Shown here piece after piece: positions 9,696-18,199 of a stretch of DNA of 64,000 nucleotides (position 1 is the stretch's first letter; each line of letters opens with the position of its first letter). Below the pieces are notes generated by a model. It saw only the letters and a list, made by a program, of their open reading frames with translations, did no database searches and was not told the DNA's origin. This stretch comes from Agrobacterium tumefaciens (lineage in GTDB: Bacteria > Pseudomonadota > Alphaproteobacteria > Rhizobiales > Rhizobiaceae), in contig NZ_CP039903.1 of NCBI RefSeq assembly GCF_005221385.1, forward strand, positions 124,001-188,000. The letters run 5' to 3'. Made by a program: the position numbers and the translations under genes.

Positions 9696-10448
9696 ATGAC
9701 GCAAAAAATCGGAACGCTTGCAGACCGGGTCAATAACCGGCTGGTGCGGTATTTTCCGGGACCGGCGGTGCGGATCGAAACATCTCAGCCGATCGTCTCC
9801 TTCACATTCGACGATGTTCCGGCGAGTGCCTGGACGAAGGGTGCCCGCATTCTGGAGGATGAAGGCGTTCTCGGGACGTTTTACATTGCGGGCGTTTTTA
9901 TCGACCGGCACGATGAACAGCAGGAGATGATTTCCGCAAAAGGCTGTTCAGAGCTTGCAGCGGCCGGCCACGAGCTTGCCTGCCACACCTATTCCCACCG
10001 CAAACTGTCGAGCTTTTCACGGCGCGGGCTTGAAGAAGATTTCGACCGCAATGACCGCGTGCTCGGATCGTTCGACGAGAAACGGCACAGGCAGAATTTC
10101 TCCGTTCCTTTCGGCATGGCCTCGCCAATCATGCAGCCCCTGTTGCGGCGCCGGTTCAGAACCACCCGCGGCATTATGCCCGGCATCAACCGCGGCAGCG
10201 TCGATCCGCATAATCTTGCCGCCGTCGAATTACGGTCGGATCAAAATTATCTCGATGCCGCTGACCGCTGGCTGGAGGATGTTTTGCAAAATGGCGGCTG
10301 GCTCATCATTTTCACCCATGATGTTTCGACCACGCCAAGCTTTTACGGTTGCCCGGAAGAGAGGCTTCAGAGCCTCGTTCGCCGGGCGACGTCCGGAGGG
10401 GCGAAAGTCATGACGGTGGATGCCGCCGCAAATGCGCTTGGTCTCTGA
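9696..10448 (+). CDS. Polysaccharide deacetylase family protein (NodB-like, CE4)
   Basis: A 250-residue NodB-homology protein. The metal/catalytic motif 1 appears as SFTFDDVP, with adjacent acidic residues. Motif 2 is HELACHTYSHRKLSS, giving the two zinc-binding histidines. A C-terminal motif is GGWLIIFTHDVS. No signal peptide is clear, so it may act in the cytoplasm or at the membrane on a lipid-linked glycan. It sits directly downstream of the ligase/polymerase-like gene, so its likely substrate is an N-acetylated sugar in the same polysaccharide. The substrate itself cannot be inferred. Confidence 0.88.
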   Translation: MTQKIGTLADRVNNRLVRYFPGPAVRIETSQPIVSFTFDDVPASAWTKGARILEDEGVLGTFYIAGVFIDRHDEQQEMISAKGCSELAAAGHELACHTYSHRKLSSFSRRGLEEDFDRNDRVLGSFDEKRHRQNFSVPFGMASPIMQPLLRRRFRTTRGIMPGINRGSVDPHNLAAVELRSDQNYLDAADRWLEDVLQNGGWLIIFTHDVSTTPSFYGCPEERLQSLVRRATSGGAKVMTVDAAANALGL

Positions 10449-10495
10449 ACATATATTGCGTTGGGTATAGCGTCAGCGGCTCTTTACCCGCGCGC

Positions 10496-11146
10496 TTACT
10501 GGCTGGCCCAGATGATGCGAGCGATCCATTCCACATCGGCCATGTCGAAGCTGCGGTTGGGATGTTCGGGGTTCAGCGACAGAAGCTCGATGTTCTTGGG
10601 GCTTTGCCGCGCCAGCACCTTGGCCATCACTTCACCGTCGCGACTTTTCAGCACCACACGGTCACCGCGCCGTACCTGCGCGCCCGGTTCCACGATGAGG
10701 ATATCGCCGTCGCGGTAAAGCGGCATCATGCTTTCGCCCTGCACTTCCAGTGCGTAGACGCCCTGTTTGCGTTCGGGGGAAGAAGGGAATTCCACCACAT
10801 CCCAACCCTGACCCGCCGGAAAACCGCCATCATCGAAAAAACCGCCGGAACCGGCCTGCGCAAAACCGAGAAGCGGAATGGCGTTGTCGGCACCGGAAGG
10901 CTGCATGGTCTGTGCCTTGCCGAAAGCGTAGCCGAAAAACTGATCGACACTCGCCCCCGTTGCCTCCAGCACTTTTGATACGGATTCCGTCGAGGGCCAG
11001 CGTTTGCGTCCGTCCGGGCCGAAACGCTTCGACTTGTTGAACGAGGTGGGATCGAGACCGGCACGTTTTGCCAGTGCTGATGGTGTCAGCTCATGGCGCT
11101 TGGCTAGCGTATCGATGGCGCTCCAGATCGTCTCGTGTGAAAGCAT
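10496..11146 (-). CDS. XRE-S24 transcriptional repressor (LexA/CI-like)
   Basis: A 216-residue two-domain regulator. The N-terminal helix-turn-helix is at about 6-65 (LAKRHELTPSALAKRAGLDPTSFNKSKRF). The C-terminal S24 peptidase-like domain is at about 90-205, with a possible Ala98-Gly99 cleavage site (FAQAGSGG), catalytic Ser139 in GESMMP and Lys176 in VMAKVL. It would bind DNA as a dimer and may be inactivated by RecA-stimulated self-cleavage, like CI and LexA. No phage genes adjoin it here, and similar chromosomal copies are common in Rhizobiales, so it is probably a stress or housekeeping regulator. Its targets are unknown. Confidence 0.92.
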   Translation of the reverse strand: MLSHETIWSAIDTLAKRHELTPSALAKRAGLDPTSFNKSKRFGPDGRKRWPSTESVSKVLEATGASVDQFFGYAFGKAQTMQPSGADNAIPLLGFAQAGSGGFFDDGGFPAGQGWDVVEFPSSPERKQGVYALEVQGESMMPLYRDGDILIVEPGAQVRRGDRVVLKSRDGEVMAKVLARQSPKNIELLSLNPEHPNRSFDMADVEWIARIIWASQ

Positions 11147-11259
11147 GATAGAAAGCCCGCAGATGGAGCCGGTGGCGGAAAAGCTCCTGTCGTTTACCCA
11201 TCGGAATCTAGACTATATCCAGCCTGGAGTAAAGAAAGGAAAGGAATAAAATCCTTATC

Positions 11260-11910
11260 TCATGCCACCATGGCCGACGTATTTATCTTGGCGAGCTGGA
11301 TGACGGCCTGCGTGCGGCTGTCTACCTTGAGCTTTAAGAGGATCGCTGAGACATGTGCCTTGATCGTGGCTTCCGAAACATTCAGCTCATAGGCGATCTG
11401 CTTGTTCAGCAACCCTTCGGCAAGCATGCCGAGAACCCGGCTCTGCTGCGGCGTCAGCGTTCTGAGTCGACCGATGAGATCGGCGACGTCCGAATCCTGT
11501 TCCTTTTCGCCTTGATGACCCGCCGGTATCCAGACATCGCCTTCCAGCACCGCGCGGATACCATCGCGGATATCATCGATACCGGAGGATTTGGAAATGA
11601 AACCTGAAGCGCCGAGTTCGATGGATCGGCGGATGGTGGTGGCATCGTCCGTTGCCGAAACGATGACGATCGGCAGGCTGGAAAATTCTGCCCTGAGCGC
11701 CATCAGGCCGGAAAATCCGCTAACTCCCGGCATGGCAAGATCGAGAAGCATCAGATCGGCGTCGTTGCGTGCCGTTGCAGCACTTCGGGCGGCTTCGAAA
11801 TCTCCCGCTTCCACAATGGTCTGCTGCCCGTCAAGACCGGATACGGCCTGTTTGAGGGCGCCGCGAAAAAGCGGGTGATCATCTGCAATAATAATGACAA
11901 GTTCCGACAT
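11260..11910 (-). CDS. NarL/FixJ-type response regulator with LuxR helix-turn-helix
   Basis: A 216-residue two-component response regulator. The receiver domain (1-125) has acidic pocket D10/D11, phosphoacceptor D57 in LLDLAMP and Lys107 in GFISKSS. The C-terminal LuxR/GerE helix-turn-helix is at about 150-210 (LTPQQSRVLGMLAEGLLNKQIAYELNVSEATIKAHVSAIL). It should bind DNA when phosphorylated. No histidine kinase gene is adjacent, so it is an orphan. Its output genes are not evident from the neighbourhood. Confidence 0.95.
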   Translation of the reverse strand: MSELVIIIADDHPLFRGALKQAVSGLDGQQTIVEAGDFEAARSAATARNDADLMLLDLAMPGVSGFSGLMALRAEFSSLPIVIVSATDDATTIRRSIELGASGFISKSSGIDDIRDGIRAVLEGDVWIPAGHQGEKEQDSDVADLIGRLRTLTPQQSRVLGMLAEGLLNKQIAYELNVSEATIKAHVSAILLKLKVDSRTQAVIQLAKINTSAMVA

Positions 11911-12151
11911 TCTGGCCCCCTCCCAAGGGCGTTATGCGGTTCTTTCGCGGGTACTGGTGCACTCCCTTGCCGGCTGTCGAAACGCACCCGGCTCCTCCGC
12001 TCAAGGTTGCGCCAATCGCTTGCGCATTACAAGAAAAAGCTTGTGGAGAGGTGGCCTTTGAAGCTCTCCGCAATAAAAATGCCGTGGAAACTGTGGACAA
12101 TCTTCGAGCTTTGCGGCAAATCCCGCTGAGTGGAAAGCCTTGGAGAGCCCT

Positions 12152-12505
12152 ATGCATGAAACGCCCGCGATCATCTATAAAATCGTGCCGGAGACGTTGT
12201 GGAGTGCAGCCAGGGCAAAAGGCGTGTTCGAAGGTGCGGCTATCGACCTGACGGACGGCTTTATTCATTTTTCGACGGCAAAACAGGTGGCCGAGACCGC
12301 CGCGCGGCATTTTTCCGGCCAGGTCGATCTGCTTCTGATTGCAGTCGACGGCGCAGCGCTGGGCGACAAGCTGGTCTATGAACCCTCCAGAGGCGGTGAT
12401 CTTTTCCCCCACCTCTATGCCCCGCTTCCCCTGAGTGCCGTGCTTTGGGAAACGCCGCTCTCACTCGATCATGATGGCCAGCACCAGTTTCCGGAGATTT
12501 TATGA
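12152..12505 (+). CDS. DUF952 domain protein
   Basis: A 117-residue protein of the DUF952 family, recognised from [39 protein letters not shown] and [20 protein letters not shown]. The start at 12152 is chosen over TTG 12140 because GGAGAG lies at the right distance. The stop overlaps the pyrD start as ATGA (12502-12505), which indicates translational coupling and one operon. Biochemical function is unknown; the fold is related to an ADP-ribosyl-transferase-like small domain according to family descriptions, but no activity should be assumed. Confidence 0.9.
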   Translation: MHETPAIIYKIVPETLWSAARAKGVFEGAAIDLTDGFIHFSTAKQVAETAARHFSGQVDLLLIAVDGAALGDKLVYEPSRGGDLFPHLYAPLPLSAVLWETPLSLDHDGQHQFPEIL

Positions 12506-13596
12506 TGAGCGGATTATTTTCCTCGATCGGCCGCAAGGGCCTGTTTCTGGTCGATCCGGAAAAGGCGCATGGACTGTCGATCGCCGCGCTGAAAAGCGGC
12601 TTTCTGCCCACCTGCATGGTGCCGCATGATCCGCGCCTGCAACAGACGGTTGCCGGTCTCGTTTTTCCCAATCCGCTCGGCATGGCGGCAGGTTATGACA
12701 AGAACGCCGAAGTGCCGGGACCGCTTCTGCGGCTCGGTTTCGGCTTCACGGAAATCGGCACTGTCACGCCGAAAGCGCAATCCGGCAATCCGAAACCCCG
12801 TATCTTCCGTCTGGTCGAGGATGAAGGCGTCATCAACCGCCTCGGTTTCAACAATGAAGGCCATGCCGCGGCGCTGGAGCGCCTGAAGCAAGCGAGCTTG
12901 CGCGGCATCGTTGGCGTCAATATCGGCGCGAACAAGGATAGCGAAGACCGCATCGCCGATTATGTGCAGGGCATAGAGGCGTTTTATTCGGTCGCATCCT
13001 ATTTCACGGTCAATATTTCGTCGCCCAATACGCCCGGCCTGCGCGACCTGCAGGCGCGTGAAAGCCTTGCCGCACTTCTCGTTGCGGTGCTGGAGCGCCG
13101 CAAGGCGCAGACTGAGCGCTTTGGCAAACGCATTCCTGTCTTTCTCAAGATCGCACCCGATCTGACCGAGGAGGGAATGGATGACGTTGCAGAAGAAGCG
13201 CTCGCCCATGATCTCGATGGCTTGATCGTCTCCAACACCACGCTCTCACGCGAAGGCCTGCGGCCCGGCCCGCACAAAGGCGAGACCGGCGGCTTGTCCG
13301 GCAAGCCGTTGTTCGAGCTCTCGACCACGGTTCTCGCCAAGATGCGCCGCCGCGTCGGCGGCAACCTGCCGATCATCGGTGCCGGCGGCGTCTCGTCTGC
13401 GGAAACCGCGCTGGAAAAGGTAAGGGCAGGGGCCGATCTGGTGCAGCTCTATTCCTGCATGGTCTATGAAGGCCCCGGCCTGCCATCCACCATCGTCAAG
13501 GGCCTGTCGCAGCTGGTCGCCCGTGAGGGCGTGCAGTCTATTCGTGACCTGCGCGACAGCACGGTAGACCGCTGGGCTGACCGCAAGCTCGGCTGA
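12502..13596 (+). CDS. pyrD: Dihydroorotate dehydrogenase (quinone), class 2
   Basis: Catalyses oxidation of dihydroorotate to orotate with quinone as acceptor, the fourth step of pyrimidine synthesis, at the inner membrane. The 364-residue length and N-terminal extension (residues 1-45) mark class 2. Motifs include [39 protein letters not shown], the catalytic-Ser segment [30 protein letters not shown] and the FMN-phosphate site [27 protein letters not shown]. It overlaps DUF952 by four bases. The start could be the first or second ATG (MMSG). Confidence 0.98.
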   Translation: MMSGLFSSIGRKGLFLVDPEKAHGLSIAALKSGFLPTCMVPHDPRLQQTVAGLVFPNPLGMAAGYDKNAEVPGPLLRLGFGFTEIGTVTPKAQSGNPKPRIFRLVEDEGVINRLGFNNEGHAAALERLKQASLRGIVGVNIGANKDSEDRIADYVQGIEAFYSVASYFTVNISSPNTPGLRDLQARESLAALLVAVLERRKAQTERFGKRIPVFLKIAPDLTEEGMDDVAEEALAHDLDGLIVSNTTLSREGLRPGPHKGETGGLSGKPLFELSTTVLAKMRRRVGGNLPIIGAGGVSSAETALEKVRAGADLVQLYSCMVYEGPGLPSTIVKGLSQLVAREGVQSIRDLRDSTVDRWADRKLG

Positions 13597-13658
13597 TTCT
13601 GGAGCGGGGTAGGGGCGCGGCGACGCGCTTGCCCGTGAACCCCGCTTCCGTCATCTGA

Positions 13659-14159
13659 TCAGGCGCAGAGCACCATCGCCCAATAGGGCCGGTTGCGGCT
13701 GGCGGCGTCATAGGCCACCGCAACGCCAAGGCCGTTATAGGGCCCGAGCATGTTTTCGAGGTGATGTTGCGAGCCGATCCAGGCCTTGACCACACGCTCG
13801 ACGCTGTCCTGCCCGGCGGCCACGTTTTCCGCCGCCGGAAGCGGAACCTTGCCGTCCTTCATGCGGATGAGGAAGCTGTCGGTGAGGCCGATCAGATGCG
13901 CCATCTTCTGCGCCTTGACCATGCGGCCGGCTTGATAAGCGGCAGCGCCGCTTGCCGCACCATTAATGGTAAGCGGCGAAAGCCCCTTCGAGCGGCGCAG
14001 ATCGTTGACCATCGGAAGCGCGGCCGCCGTCTCATCGCGGGTGCCTGATGGCATTCCCTTGTTGGTGGGCATGGAAACGCAGGCGGAAAGAACGGAGCTG
14101 GCGGAAATCAGCACGAAGCCGCGCCGGGAAAGCGTCTGAAGTGATGATGTATTGGTCAT
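13659..14159 (-). CDS. CAP/SCP-domain lipoprotein with twin-arginine signal
   Basis: A 166-residue secreted protein. The N-terminus has a twin-arginine motif (SRRGFVL) and a lipobox (LSAC), so a lipid-anchored, Tat-exported protein is likely. The rest is a CAP/PR-1-like domain: VNDLRRSKGLSPLTINGAAS, AYQAGRMVKAQKMAH, AAENVAAGQDSVERVVKAW and HHLENMLGPYNGLGVAVAYD. CAP proteins occur in the envelope of many bacteria without a defined reaction. It is one base from the DUF6460 gene and in the same direction. The classic CAP histidines are partly kept (H in MAHL, HH in SQHHLEN). Confidence 0.87.
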   Translation of the reverse strand: MTNTSSLQTLSRRGFVLISASSVLSACVSMPTNKGMPSGTRDETAAALPMVNDLRRSKGLSPLTINGAASGAAAYQAGRMVKAQKMAHLIGLTDSFLIRMKDGKVPLPAAENVAAGQDSVERVVKAWIGSQHHLENMLGPYNGLGVAVAYDAASRNRPYWAMVLCA

Positions 14160-14160
14160 G

Positions 14161-14427
14161 TCAGCGGCGATAGCTCAGAAGGCGCAGGATGATGAAAACG
14201 GGAATGACGATCGTGGCCCCGAGGATCAGATAGTCGCCGATTGCGCCCAGCGCATGGAAACCGCTGCGCCACAGGTCGACGACGAAATCGCGCGCGCTAT
14301 AGATGATGTTCCACGGCGTCAATCCGAAGATCGCCATCAGAAAACCGACGAGCAGCGAAACCACCAGCAGCTTCACCACGGTGCGGGCCACCGTATCACC
14401 CAGCATTTTGTTGACCTCACCGGCCAT
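14161..14427 (-). CDS. DUF6460-type small membrane protein
   Basis: An 88-residue protein with two membrane helices (LVVSLLVGFLMAIFGL and YLILGATIVIPVFIILRLL) and the pattern LGDTVARTVVKLLVVS, typical of the DUF6460 family of Rhizobiales. The start at 14427 is preceded by AGGAGA; the longer frame from 14487 has no ribosome site. It lies upstream of the CAP lipoprotein gene with a 1-base gap, so the two are probably co-expressed. Function unknown. Confidence 0.8.
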   Translation of the reverse strand: MAGEVNKMLGDTVARTVVKLLVVSLLVGFLMAIFGLTPWNIIYSARDFVVDLWRSGFHALGAIGDYLILGATIVIPVFIILRLLSYRR

Positions 14428-14595
14428 CAGCAAGTCTCCTGTTTTGTCCTGACATATGAAACGGACCGCTTCGATGCAAGTTTTCACGCATTATATCGCG
14501 CCATATCAGTCAATTCCACGCGGGTGCCATGAAATAGGACTTGAGTTTTTTTATGGCTTGATAAATGACAGCCGGCATCTTCTCAGGAATCATTG

Positions 14596-15537
14596 ATGGC
14601 CCCAAACCAGTTTTCTTCCGGTGACGTCATTGCCGACCGCCGGGCGGACTATGCCCGCATGTTGGCGGAAGGCGGTGATTATCCCGCCGCCGCCGAACTT
14701 ATGGAACAGGCGCTTGAACTTGCGCCACGGTGGACGGCGGGATGGTTTCGCTTCGGGGAATATCACGAAAAGGCGGGCGAGACCGCAAAAGCGGTGGCGG
14801 CTTACGAGAAAGTCGCCGAGCTGGACAGGGAAGGGCTGTTTGCAGCCGAACTGAAACTTGCGGTTCTCGGCGCCGCGGAAACACCCGAGCAGCCGCCGAG
14901 CCGTTATGTGGAAGGGCTGTTCGACGATTATGCCGACCGCTTCGAAACCTCGCTTGTTGAGAAGCTGGATTACAGCGTGCCGCAAAAACTGGCGGAACTG
15001 ATCGACAGGCAAGCGAAAGGCGGCATCTTCGACACCATTGTCGATATCGGCTGCGGCACCGGTCTCCTTGGCGTCGAAATCCGCTCCCTCGCAAAACGGC
15101 TGGAGGGGTTCGATATTTCGCAGAACATGCTGGCCAAGGCCGAGGAAAAGGGTCTCTACGATCATCTCGACCAGGCCGATCTTTCATTGGATGAAGAGAC
15201 CTCGGGACTGTTCACCCCGGCACTTGCGCAGCACCGCGCCGATCTCGTCGCCGCTGCCGACGTGATGATGTATCTCGGCAGTCTTGAAACCGTCATGCCG
15301 CTCGTTTCCGCCCTGCTCAAGCCATCAGGCTTTTTTGCCTTTTCGGTGGAGGATGCGGGAGATGAGCAAGGTTTCGTCCTGCGGGAATCCCTTCGCTACG
15401 CCCATTCCAAAAGCTACGTGACCGACCTTCTTGAGCGGACAGGCTTTTCCCTCATCGAAATCCGCAAAACCACCATTCGCAAGGATGCCGGAAAACCCCT
15501 TTCCGGCATTCTCTTTCTTGCACGCGCCAGAGGCTGA
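14596..15537 (+). CDS. SAM-dependent methyltransferase with N-terminal TPR repeats
   Basis: A 313-residue protein. Residues about 15-85 form two TPR-like helical repeats (YPAAAELMEQALELAPRWTAGW; GETAKAVAAYEKVAELD). Residues about 140-250 are a class I methyltransferase fold: motif I is FDTIVDIGCGTGLLGVEI, then LEGFDISQNMLAKAEEKG and DLVAAADVMMYLGSL. The substrate is unknown, though the TPR part suggests a protein partner. I start at ATG 14596; TTG 14593 is one codon earlier. It stands alone, between the DUF6460 gene and the YitT pair. Confidence 0.88.
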   Translation: MAPNQFSSGDVIADRRADYARMLAEGGDYPAAAELMEQALELAPRWTAGWFRFGEYHEKAGETAKAVAAYEKVAELDREGLFAAELKLAVLGAAETPEQPPSRYVEGLFDDYADRFETSLVEKLDYSVPQKLAELIDRQAKGGIFDTIVDIGCGTGLLGVEIRSLAKRLEGFDISQNMLAKAEEKGLYDHLDQADLSLDEETSGLFTPALAQHRADLVAAADVMMYLGSLETVMPLVSALLKPSGFFAFSVEDAGDEQGFVLRESLRYAHSKSYVTDLLERTGFSLIEIRKTTIRKDAGKPLSGILFLARARG

Positions 15538-15645
15538 ACATTCCGTTTCTTGCCTTTTTCACGATAGGTCAGCGTTGCTTACATATCCATCTTGATCCGG
15601 TATTTTTTGCAGTGCAAAATATGCCGGAAACCTGAGGGAAAAAGT

Positions 15646-16284
15646 GTGAGCAGAACGAGAAGCGTTTACGGCATGTGGAGTTCAGATCCGGCCAAACATG
15701 CGCCGGTGGAAGACGTGCAAGGCATTGTTACCGGTGCCATCGTCTCGGCGCTCGGTTTTTATCTCCTGAACAAGGTCGGCCTTTTGACCGGCGGCACCGC
15801 CGGCGTCGCCTTTCTCATCCACTATGCCTTCGGCGTCAGCTTCGGCCTCCTGTTCTTCCTCGTCAACCTGCCGTTCTATTATCTCTCTTTCCGCCGCCTC
15901 GGTCTCGCCTTTTCGTTCAAGACCTTCATCGCCATCGGCCTTGTTTCGGTGCTGACGGAAGTGGAGGCGCGCTGGATGGTCATCGACAGCATCAATCCGC
16001 TTTGGGCGGCGCTGCTTGGTGGTCTGCTTCTGGGCTATGGGTTGCTGGCGCTTTATCGCCATCGCGCCAGCCTCGGCGGTATCGGCATTCTGGCCATCTA
16101 TATTCAGGACCGCTTCGGCATCCGCGCCGGTCTTATCCAGCTGGCTTTCGATGCTTTTGTCATGCTCTGCGCTTTTCTCGTCATCGATCCGACCACCGTG
16201 GTCTATTCGATTGTCGGCGCTTTCGTTCTCAACATATTCCTCGCCATCAATCACCGCTCGGACAGATACATCGTCGTGCGTTAA
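15646..16284 (+). CDS. YitT family membrane protein (first of tandem pair)
   Basis: A 212-residue inner-membrane protein with five hydrophobic segments and YitT-family motifs: GFYLLNKVGLLTGGTAGVAFLIHY, LFFLVNLPFYYLSFRRLGLAF, GLLLGYGLLALYRHRASLGGIGILAIYIQDRFG and VLNIFLAINHRSDRYIV. I choose GTG 15646 because GAGGGA precedes it; ATG 15592 and ATG 15673 are alternatives. A closely related paralogue follows after 91 bases, so this looks like a local duplication. The family is of unknown or poorly defined transport role. Confidence 0.9.
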   Translation: MSRTRSVYGMWSSDPAKHAPVEDVQGIVTGAIVSALGFYLLNKVGLLTGGTAGVAFLIHYAFGVSFGLLFFLVNLPFYYLSFRRLGLAFSFKTFIAIGLVSVLTEVEARWMVIDSINPLWAALLGGLLLGYGLLALYRHRASLGGIGILAIYIQDRFGIRAGLIQLAFDAFVMLCAFLVIDPTTVVYSIVGAFVLNIFLAINHRSDRYIVVR

Positions 16285-16375
16285 GCTGAACGCTTGAAAT
16301 TCGTCGGGCTTGGGCGCAATAGCTGGGCAAGGTGGGGCCAGATCGGGCCAGGTCTGGCAAGTCAGGGGAAAATGC

Positions 16376-17017
16376 ATGGACGATACCAGTGCGCGCAGGC
16401 GTTTGAACCTTTGGACGTCGGCGCCCGATCGCCATTCGCTGCTGGAAGATGCGCAGGCCATTCTGGCGGGCAGCATGCTGATTTCGCTCGGCGTTACGCT
16501 GTTTTCCGCCGCGGGCCTTCTCACCGGCGGTGTGGTGGGTCTCGCATTTCTGGCGCATTACGCCAGCGGCTTCAGCTTCGGCGCTCTGTTTTTTCTCGCC
16601 AATCTGCCGTTTTATTATCTCGCCTTCCGCCGCCTCGGCCTCGCCTTCACCATCAAGACATTCTGCGCCATCGCCATGACGGCACTGCTGTCCGAATATA
16701 TGCCCGGCTTTTTCGCTTTTGAGAGCATCAATCCGATTGCAGCTGCACTTTTCGGCGGATTGACGGTCGCCGCCGGCATGCTGGCTCTGTTTCGCCACCG
16801 CACCAGCCTCGGCGGTTTCGGCATATTGGCGCTTTATCTGCAGGACCGTTTCGGCTGGCGTGCCGGCCTCGTGCAGCTCGCCTTTGATGGCATGGTGCTG
16901 GCCTGCTCCTTCTTCGTCGCGACGCCTTTTGTCATCCTCTGCTCCATCTTAGGCGCGCTGGTCATGAACCTCACCCTTGCCGTCAATCACAGAAACGACC
17001 GCTACATCGCCATGTAG
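16376..17017 (+). CDS. YitT family membrane protein (second of tandem pair)
   Basis: A 213-residue paralogue of the preceding gene, colinear along its length: GLLTGGVVGLAFLAHYASGFSFG, FLANLPFYYLAFRRLGLAFTIK, LALFRHRTSLGGFGILALYLQDRFGWRAGL and VNHRNDRYIAM. The start at 16376 is supported by AGGGGAAA; the longer frame from 16310 is not. The last codons lie inside a 12-bp hairpin (16996-17023). The gene converges with the CMD-family gene at 17044-17505. Confidence 0.9.
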   Translation: MDDTSARRRLNLWTSAPDRHSLLEDAQAILAGSMLISLGVTLFSAAGLLTGGVVGLAFLAHYASGFSFGALFFLANLPFYYLAFRRLGLAFTIKTFCAIAMTALLSEYMPGFFAFESINPIAAALFGGLTVAAGMLALFRHRTSLGGFGILALYLQDRFGWRAGLVQLAFDGMVLACSFFVATPFVILCSILGALVMNLTLAVNHRNDRYIAM

Positions 17018-17023
17018 CGGTCG
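16996..17023 (+). terminator. Hairpin at the 3' end of the second YitT gene
   Basis: A perfect 12-bp inverted repeat (16996-17007 with 17012-17023, loop CGCC) spans the YitT stop codon and lies between convergent genes. The following sequence has only a weak T stretch, so termination is plausible but not certain. Confidence 0.5.
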
Positions 17024-17043
17024 CCCGATTTCGATTGAATAAT

Positions 17044-17505
17044 TCAGGCCGCCTTGGCTGCCGCATCCACCGGGTGCTGAGAGCGGAAACCAACGGCGAT
17101 GCGGTTCCATGTATTGATGGCGCCGATAGCAACCGTGATCTTCACGATATCCTCATCGGAGAAATGCGCCTTCAGCGTTTCGAAGGCATCATCCGGCGCA
17201 CCGGTTTCGGCAATCCTGGTCACCGCATCCACCCAGCCGAGCAGCGCCCGCTCCTGTTCGGTATAAACGGTCGATTCCCGCCAGACGCTCATCAGATTGA
17301 TCCATTGTTCGGCAAGACCGTCATGGCGGCTTTCCTTGACATGCATGTCCACACAGAAGGCGCAGCCGTTGATGATCGAGGCGCGCAGCTTGATGAGGTG
17401 AACGAAGCGGCGCTCAAGGCCGCTGCTCTGGACGTAGTTTTCCAGCGCCATCACGGCCTTGAAGGCTTCGGGGGATGCTTTGGCATAGTTGATACGGGTT
17501 TTCAT
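17044..17505 (-). CDS. Carboxymuconolactone decarboxylase / AhpD-like family protein
   Basis: A 153-residue all-helical protein of the CMD/AhpD family. The redox-type C-x-x-C-x-x-x-H motif is present as GCAFCVDMHVKE, typical of alkylhydroperoxidase-like members. LVHLIKLRAS-like and GAINTWNRIAVGFR segments also fit the family. The start at 17505 is supported by GGAGAG. An Rrf2 regulator gene lies upstream in the same direction, 114 bases away, which suggests a redox or nitrosative stress unit. The substrate is unknown. Confidence 0.92.
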   Translation of the reverse strand: MKTRINYAKASPEAFKAVMALENYVQSSGLERRFVHLIKLRASIINGCAFCVDMHVKESRHDGLAEQWINLMSVWRESTVYTEQERALLGWVDAVTRIAETGAPDDAFETLKAHFSDEDIVKITVAIGAINTWNRIAVGFRSQHPVDAAAKAA

Positions 17506-17619
17506 CGGTCTCTCCAGTGATTGGGGTCTATTTAAGGGCATGCAGTATCGGTCCGGAAAGCTGTCAGGCTCACCGGTATTGGCTTGGCAGGTCTGTCCGT
17601 GGTTCTGTCTTTTCGGGTC

Positions 17620-18123
17620 TCAGCGCGTCATCGTCTTGCGCTCGTTCAACTCCAGAAAGGCGCAGCCGCGCGCGGCAATCCCGCCATCGTCATTGGCGGC
17701 AAGGTCACCCAGAATGTCGGCGATGCTGGTTTTGGTAAGTTCCGCGCGGTAGACCTTCTCCGCTTTCAGCATCGCGGCATTGATGCCGCAAGGCTTGGTG
17801 AAATATCGTCCCGGCAAGGGGTTCGGCCCCCGCTGGCGGATTTCCGCACAGCGAAAGGCTGGCTGCGGTCCTTCGACAGCCAGCACGATATCGAGCAGCG
17901 TGATCTTGTCGGTTGCCCGGGCCAGACGGTAACCGCCTTTCGGACCCGGTACGGTGGCGACAATTCCCGCGCTGGACAGTGATTGCAGGTGCTTCAGGAG
18001 ATAGCTCGTGGAAACGCCGTGGAATTCCGCCAGCGCCGCTGCGGACAGCACGCCGCCTTCGGAAAGTCCCGCCAGCATGCCTACGCTGTGAATGGCCTGT
18101 TCTACGCCGTCGCCGAGTTTCAT
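17620..18123 (-). CDS. Rrf2 family transcriptional regulator
   Basis: A 167-residue Rrf2 regulator. The winged helix is at about 5-75 (LSAAALAEFHGVSTSYLLKHLQSLSSAGIVATVPGPKGGYRLAR). The central part has two cysteines (FRCAEI and KPCGIN) instead of the three that bind an Fe-S cluster in NsrR/IscR, so it probably senses something else or uses other ligands. It is likely to control the downstream CMD gene. It is divergent from the Lhr-like helicase gene. Confidence 0.92.
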   Translation of the reverse strand: MKLGDGVEQAIHSVGMLAGLSEGGVLSAAALAEFHGVSTSYLLKHLQSLSSAGIVATVPGPKGGYRLARATDKITLLDIVLAVEGPQPAFRCAEIRQRGPNPLPGRYFTKPCGINAAMLKAEKVYRAELTKTSIADILGDLAANDDGGIAARGCAFLELNERKTMTR

Positions 18124-18199
18124 CGGTCTTTCCCATGTCCTGTTGCTTCAGTATCGTGGATATTATTTATCCATGATTATGGTTTCCTGTCAAGCGGCC

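Noticed and set aside
10496..11146. Prophage repressor marking a second prophage
   Set aside because: No phage genes adjoin it on either side; pyrD and polysaccharide genes surround it.
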